Origin: an uncultured Phascolarctobacterium sp.
GTDB lineage: Bacteria > Bacillota > Negativicutes > Acidaminococcales > Acidaminococcaceae
Direction of reading: 5' to 3'
NCBI GenBank assembly: GCA_947629685.1
Contig: CANREP010000007.1
Location: 1 to 64,000, forward strand
Length of the DNA: 64,000 nt
The notes beneath the pieces are model-generated. The model was not told where the DNA came from, did not search any database, and saw only the letters and a program-made list of their open reading frames with translations. The translations under genes were made by a program, and so were the position numbers. Below, one piece after another: positions 63,045-64,000 of the stretch. Position 1 is the first letter of the stretch, and every line of letters begins with the position of its first letter.

Positions 63045-63815
63045 TTATTTTTTCACTTCGCCAAACCAGGTTTTATAGATCTTATCATATTCGCCGTTCT
63101 TCTTCAGTTCAGCAAGAGCTTTGTTGATATCAGCAGCAAGTTTGTCATTGCCTTTTTTAACAGCAAGACCATACTGTTCAGCTTCCATAACCTCGCCAAC
63201 TGTCTTAGCGGTCTTATTGCCGCCCTGGGCCAGATAATAACCTACGACAGGACTGTCGTTGATAACTGCGTCAACACCGTTATTGGTAAGTTCCATTGCG
63301 GCTTCGGTATTAGTATTAAATGCCGTTACCTTAGCACCGGCAACGCTTCTTGCCTTGCCTTCGCCAGTAGTGCCGATCTGGCAGGCAATACGTTTGCCTT
63401 CCAGGTCTTTCAGACTCTTGATTGTATTATTATCTTTGTTCACCATGATGATCAGGCCGGAAGTATAGTACGGTTCAGAGAAAGTAACAGCCTGTTTACG
63501 TTCGTCGGTAATGCTCATACCGGCAGCAACAACATCGATATTGCCCGCGTTCAGAGCGGGAATCAGAGCGTCGAAGCCCATGTTCTGGATTTCAACCTTG
63601 TAACCCATCTGTTTGCCCACAGCACGGATAAGGTCCATATCAAATCCGTCATACTCCTTGCTGCCTTCCTTTTGGAACTCAAACGGAGCAAAGGTCGGTT
63701 CGGTACCAACGCGCAGAATTTTCTCAGCCGCTTCCTTCTTTTCTCCGCCGCAGCCGGCAACCAGCATTACAGCAGCTGCCGTCAAAGCCATGATCATAAT
63801 CAGTATTTTTTTCAC
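63045..63815 (-). CDS. Amino acid-binding lipoprotein of ABC transporter (first copy)
   Basis: About 256 residues. Lipoprotein signal with lipobox MLVAGCGG, then VLRVGTEPTFAPFEF, GFDMDLIRAVGKQMGYKVE and VDAVINDSPVVGYYL. Same type as the following gene. The GTG at 63815 is chosen because AAAGGAG lies 9 bases before it. First gene of the transport operon, expressed from the promoter at 63870-63898. Confidence 0.94.
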   Translation of the reverse strand: MKKILIMIMALTAAAVMLVAGCGGEKKEAAEKILRVGTEPTFAPFEFQKEGSKEYDGFDMDLIRAVGKQMGYKVEIQNMGFDALIPALNAGNIDVVAAGMSITDERKQAVTFSEPYYTSGLIIMVNKDNNTIKSLKDLEGKRIACQIGTTGEGKARSVAGAKVTAFNTNTEAAMELTNNGVDAVINDSPVVGYYLAQGGNKTAKTVGEVMEAEQYGLAVKKGNDKLAADINKALAELKKNGEYDKIYKTWFGEVKK

Positions 63816-63869
63816 CTTATACAGCTCCTTTCGTATTTTAAACACTAATCCTGCATAAAATTTACATTT

Positions 63870-63898
63870 ATTATATAACTATTTATTTGAAACAGCAA
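63870..63898 (-). promoter_or_regulatory. Sigma-70 promoter of the amino acid ABC transporter operon
   Basis: On the minus strand TTGCTG (63893-63898), a 17-base spacer and TATAAT (63870-63875), about 55 bases before the first gene. Confidence 0.85.
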
Positions 63899-63943
63899 TA
63901 TAAAATCCATGTATTTTTTTGAATATTTCAAACGCAAGATTAT

Positions 63944-64000
63944 GCAGTCCAGCTGACCTGGTCTTCGCCCCCACACTCGCCTGCTGGGAGGTTCGCTCCT
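63944..64000 (-). other. GC-rich edge segment: end of a gene or structured RNA
   Basis: The last 57 bases are much richer in GC than the preceding 90 and can fold into short hairpins (GGAG-N5-CTCC near 63986-64000). Read on the minus strand one frame gives GANLPAGECGGEDQVSWTA then stop. I recognise neither an RNA family nor a protein family; the segment continues outside the window. Confidence 0.3.

Overview
The window reads as chromosome of a diderm member of the Firmicutes, most likely the Negativicutes (something like Acidaminococcaceae; this is inference, no rRNA is present). The housekeeping genes and Shine-Dalgarno sites are Firmicutes-like, with frequent TTG/GTG starts (tsaE-rimI-tsaD, acpS-nnrDE, secA-prfB-DUF5693-csaB-ftsEX). 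Several proteins, however, only make sense at an outer membrane (CsgG-like pore proteins, FlgT/LPP20-like proteins). No tRNA, rRNA, CRISPR array, transposase or integrase was recognised.

Layout. 1-7703 (minus strand): tRNA t6A genes (tsaD start, rimI, tsaB, tsaE), then gerMN lipoprotein, cell-wall amidase, NAD(P)HX repair enzyme, acpS, CYTH/CHAD protein and a TVP38-type membrane protein. 7914-8969: gamma carbonic anhydrase and a low-molecular-weight tyrosine phosphatase. 9270-17510: an AT-rich defence island on the minus strand. It holds a complete type III toxin-antitoxin locus of CptIN type (two 45-nt antitoxin RNA repeats, attenuator, toxin), an MBL-fold hydrolase plus membrane protein, a type III restriction-modification pair with a small ORF between res and mod, and a Fic protein. 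17628-31525: transporters (SstT, EamA type, two MFS), an MBL hydrolase, an exported hydrolase, a LysR/ferredoxin/NapH-like cluster, arylamine N-acetyltransferase, CCA-adding enzyme, C39-like peptidase, and a protein of unknown function with a possible PH/GRAM-like C-terminus.

31581-41974 is the most remarkable part: eleven consecutive minus-strand genes, all with export signals and visibly AT-rich. They include four CsgG-like proteins, three FlgT-N/LPP20-like proteins, two LolA-like paralogues, one unknown protein and a CAP-domain protein. One CsgG-like protein carries two dockerin modules inserted where the second membrane hairpin of CsgG would turn outside the cell. A SinR-like XRE regulator (42240-42572) is divergent from this cluster. 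I propose an outer-membrane secretion or surface-assembly system that docks cohesin-bearing proteins.

42695-47404: an aminotransferase and a redox group (C-GCAxxG-C-C protein, CoA-disulfide-reductase/rhodanese fusion, high-molecular-weight rubredoxin). 47463-60606: cell-envelope and translation genes: NamZ-type muramidase, then a long run secA, prfB (with programmed frameshift), DUF5693, csaB, ftsE, ftsX, envC-like, ctpA-like, spx/arsC-like; hpf lies upstream. 60753-63815: a polar amino acid ABC transporter with two paralogous binding lipoproteins. The last 60 bases are GC-rich and could be the end of another gene or a structured RNA.
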